A DNA stretch of 64,000 bases from Diplonema papillatum (taxonomy: Eukaryota; Euglenozoa; Diplonemea; Diplonemida; Diplonemidae), in the NCBI GenBank assembly GCA_030068145.1, contig JAPJBO010000921.1, forward strand, positions 1-64,000, written 5' to 3'. How positions within the stretch are numbered: the stretch's first letter is position 1; the number at the start of each line of letters is the position of its first letter. Positions 61,129 to 64,000 of the stretch are shown here, in pieces. A program made the position numbers and the translations under genes. The notes under the pieces are model-generated. The model was given only the letters and a program-made list of their open reading frames with translations. It did no database searches and was not told the DNA's origin.

Positions 61129-62445
61129 CAGGGGACTTTAAAATACCGGTTTATCGGTTTGACAAACCGAATAAACCGGTTTGAGTTTTTGAGGGGAAAA
61201 AAAAAAAATCTTATAGACCGATTTCAAAGTTTTACCACCTTCACTGTGTAGTAGTACTATAGTAGTAATGAACGTACCTGCCTGTAATAGCGTACAAATA
61301 AGCCCTCAAAAAACAGCTTAACCTAAAAAGGGGGAAAAACGGGGAGTGGGGGGGAGTGGGGGGCTCATCACGGTAGTATGCCCCCAAGGCGCCTCAGGGT
61401 CGAAGATGGGCGGGGGTCGCAAAACATTCTGGCTGCGTTCGGGTTGCCAGCAGCTCAGCGTCGGCGGGCTAGTGTGCGAGACACCTGTGTACTGCACGAA
61501 AACCACCACACTGGTTATGCACAGTGGGCAGAGAAGGTTTTTCGGAGAGGTCGAAAAGTCCAAAGACAAGATCGCCCCGCTTGCGAACCACTTAAAAGTA
61601 GCCCAGAGTCTCTCCATGGATGAAGTTGCGTACGTCGCCACGTCTCCGCTCGTGCCTAATGCACACGACGTTAACGACGAGCTACAGGATCTGATTGCAT
61701 TGATCCAGGCACGGGGATGGACCGACTTCAATCAGGTCCTTGCAAACGTTCTGGGTGACGCATACCTCAGATCACTGTACCCAGTTTCGACACAGTTTCT
61801 GCTGATTGCAGCAACAGTTCCCATCGGGACTGCCGGTGTAGAGAGGCTGTTTTCGCTCCTGAAGCTTGTCAAGAGCCGTCTCCGTGCCACTCTGTACGAC
61901 GATACATTGGAGGACATAATGTTCACCACCTTGGAAGTACCGTTCTCCCACGACAAAGGGATGGAAGACGAGGACCTCGAGTGTGTTGTTGAGGCATTCA
62001 GGGCTCACTCCGCAAACCCCGACGAGGACGGAAGATCACGAACAACCCGTTACTGCTCGTTCAAAACATACAAGGAGGCCTTGGTGCGCGTACGCGCTTT
62101 GGACAATCGAACTTTTGTCTCTGTACACACACAAACAGAGTAGCTGGTGTATGAAGCTGGTGTTTCTTTACGTCTCCGCCTTTTTGTCATTTCTTATTGC
62201 AACCTTTTGTTCTGAAAGAAAAATGTGCTTTTCTGACCAACACAGTGCTTCTTTTTGCTTCCTTCATGTGGATCATGGAAACCGAGAGTGCCTAGAGTGC
62301 GGAAAACTCCACACAGAGTGCAGAAAGTAGCCCGCTCGTGATGCAGCACCGCATGCAAGTGTGATACACCGACCTACATAACCAAACCGGTTTTTTGGCT
62401 CAAACCGGGTTTTTGGCTCGGACCCCAAACTTTTAAAGTCCCCTG
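61129..62445 (+). mobile_element. hAT-derived element, copy 2 (1317 bp)
   Basis: Same ends (CAGGGGACTTTAAAA / TTTTAAAGTCCCCTG) and length as copy 1. AGTGAAAC is repeated perfectly outside both ends (61121-61128, 62446-62453), the 8-bp duplication of hAT elements. Confidence 0.93.
61346..62143 (+). CDS. hAT transposase C-terminal (dimerisation) fragment, copy 2
   Basis: 265 codons with the same translation as the frame at 54361-55158, at the same offset (217 bp) from the left end. It contains VERLFSLLKLVKSRLRATL and lacks the BED and catalytic parts. Perfect conservation of a catalytically empty frame most likely reflects recent spread of the deleted element rather than selection. Confidence 0.8.
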   Translation: MGGSGGLITVVCPQGASGSKMGGGRKTFWLRSGCQQLSVGGLVCETPVYCTKTTTLVMHSGQRRFFGEVEKSKDKIAPLANHLKVAQSLSMDEVAYVATSPLVPNAHDVNDELQDLIALIQARGWTDFNQVLANVLGDAYLRSLYPVSTQFLLIAATVPIGTAGVERLFSLLKLVKSRLRATLYDDTLEDIMFTTLEVPFSHDKGMEDEDLECVVEAFRAHSANPDEDGRSRTTRYCSFKTYKEALVRVRALDNRTFVSVHTQTE

Positions 62446-62453
62446 AGTGAAAC

Positions 62454-64000
62454 GGAAAAAAAAAAAAAGAAAAGAAAAACAGTCTACAGCAAACAGATTC
62501 CATTCGACGAAGGTCATCCGGAGACTCAAAAATCCCGGATTCTCAAGCGAACTTTAACTCTAAAAGTAACAATCTAAGAATCGTCAGCAACAGTCAAGTG
62601 GGTGTATTGTTTCATATAGGCCTCACGCCCCTTCGGCAATCAGCCACAAGAGGAATACTCGAGAAACTGCAGCAAACGCAAAAGGTGGAATACACATCAG
62701 GGCACACCCGTACAGTTGAGCCCAATCATTTAAGCCGCAGCTGCACGGATACAATCCTCGTAACCACAAGGAAATGTAGAAAGGAAAACTTGCACTCTAA
62801 AAACCCCCACCAAGCACAAATACACACCATTTCACAACGAAGGTCTCGCGAGGACATACCGGTTAAGAGCAGCATCATAGATCGCGCGACCGAAAAATGG
62901 AAGAAATTAGTTTCCTGTCCAGCACCGCACCCTTTCTTTTGTTGCAGCATCGATGCCTTGTATCATGAGGCATTGTTCTATTGAACGCGTTAGAGTTGCA
63001 TCAGTTCCCCTTTCACGTGCAAACCTCCAGGTCTGAGGCCTCTTGTGCGAGAGGTACCCCACCGTCTTGTAGAATGAAAGAAGTCCGCAAAAAAAGAAAT
63101 ACAGCTGGAGAAGATTGAGCATCACACAGTCGGATTAGAGCACAACCCGCGTCTCCCTTGAAATCGATATAGTCATAGGCTGACTTGCGCTGTATTAAGA
63201 CTGCATGCTGCCGAAGGAATGCTTCCGAGGAAGATGGACAGCCACACCTAATAGAGTCAGCTTGGCTACATTGTCTTTTCAAAGAAAGGAACCACTTGTA
63301 GGCCTCCTGAGTTTGTGCTGCTCGCGAATCGTTGAACGATTCATGACAGGACCAACCAACTTTCTGCGAAGAAGCGAGAACCGCACGGTGGAGTCCAGCC
63401 TCAAGCAGGGTTTAAAGAGGGCGGTTGTGTTCGTAGGGGTCGTCTGAAAGCATATCACGGCCGTATCGGCGCGGGGTTGTCCAAAAATAGTGTAAAAATG
63501 GTCCTTTCAAGCTCGTCGGGGGGTGATTGAGGCGCATTAGTTCTTAAACAAGCACAATAGGAGGTGATTTCTCGGACAAACAACAACCCACGTCTGACTT
63601 TCAAGGCGTGCAGCACCAGCGGAGCGGAGACATACGAAGTGACCTTTAAACGCAAGAAACTGAAGCTCACCATCACGCCCGAAGCTGCTGAAAACGCAGC
63701 TTTGCAACGACAGGAGCTTAGGCGCAATCCTTCTGGGCTCGGGATGTGCGCCTGCAACCAATAGGAACTGACTACCGACCAATGCACTCATATTATTGAA
63801 AGATTTACGGCCAGAAAGGCAGTGCAGGCGCGCATGACGAATCCCTGCGACTTCGACGCCTTCAGAGAGGCCCTAGGAACAGATAAACAAGGCACGGGAC
63901 TCTTGGGTTGTCGCAAGCATGCCTCTCCCCTCTCTTAACCTGTGTTTTTCTGTGACCAGCACGAACCCCTAATCCACCCCGGCCCTCAGTGGAGATTGGC
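62454..64000. other. Unassigned end of the window; holds dispersed motif copy 3
   Basis: 62511-62570 repeats GGTCATCCGGAGACTC and CAAGCGAACTTTAACTCTAA seen at 47044-47100. After it there are only short frames; 63564-63764 (+) is lysine-rich and unrecognised. Confidence 0.45.

Overview
This is a TE-saturated stretch of an intron-poor eukaryotic nuclear genome of moderate GC. There are no bacterial operons, and nearly every long open frame belongs to a mobile element. The small set of host-like genes (a CDK-type kinase, a Q/P-rich protein, an HMG-box protein) with compact frames would fit a red alga or a similar compact protist. That lineage call is inference only and weak.

Layout. 1-7566: two head-to-tail LINE copies. 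The second encodes one 1644-aa ORF with a 2A-like peptide, an APE-type endonuclease, a reverse transcriptase and a Cys/His-rich tail. 7365-15383: a chain of elements whose ends all carry CTTGTTATA, abutting through the motif AACAAG-TGATTG-CTTGTT. It includes a TTA-flanked Harbinger-like element (12878-15057) with an unrecognised ORF family. 15861-17096: a CDK-like kinase whose start codon must lie on an upstream exon. 18604-26315: a 7.7-kb element with CACGGTTGTG ends and a TTATAT target duplication. Nested in it are a 2.2-kb transposon with 186-bp inverted repeats and an 8-bp duplication, and a 2.96-kb piggyBac at TTAA. A sister of the outer element lies at 45599-47168 (ATTTTC duplication). 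28770-31995: a 31-bp minisatellite interrupted by a tyrosine-recombinase-type retroelement with split direct repeats. 32388-34592: an open pogo-type transposase with an intact DDD triad. 35163-37118: a 48/49-bp minisatellite open in many frames. 38889-45598 and 55800-64000 are mostly unassigned. 48737-49921: a Q/P-rich host-like protein. 50411-53138: an inverted-end element with a possible gag-like frame and a 13-bp satellite. 54144-55460 and 61129-62445: two equal-length (1317 bp) hAT derivatives with target duplications. 57479-58066: an HMG-box protein.

The genes do not form a pathway. The coherent story is layered transposition: ends and target duplications can be read directly for at least eight elements, which allows insertion order to be reconstructed. 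Product names are from motif recognition by eye; no database search was run.
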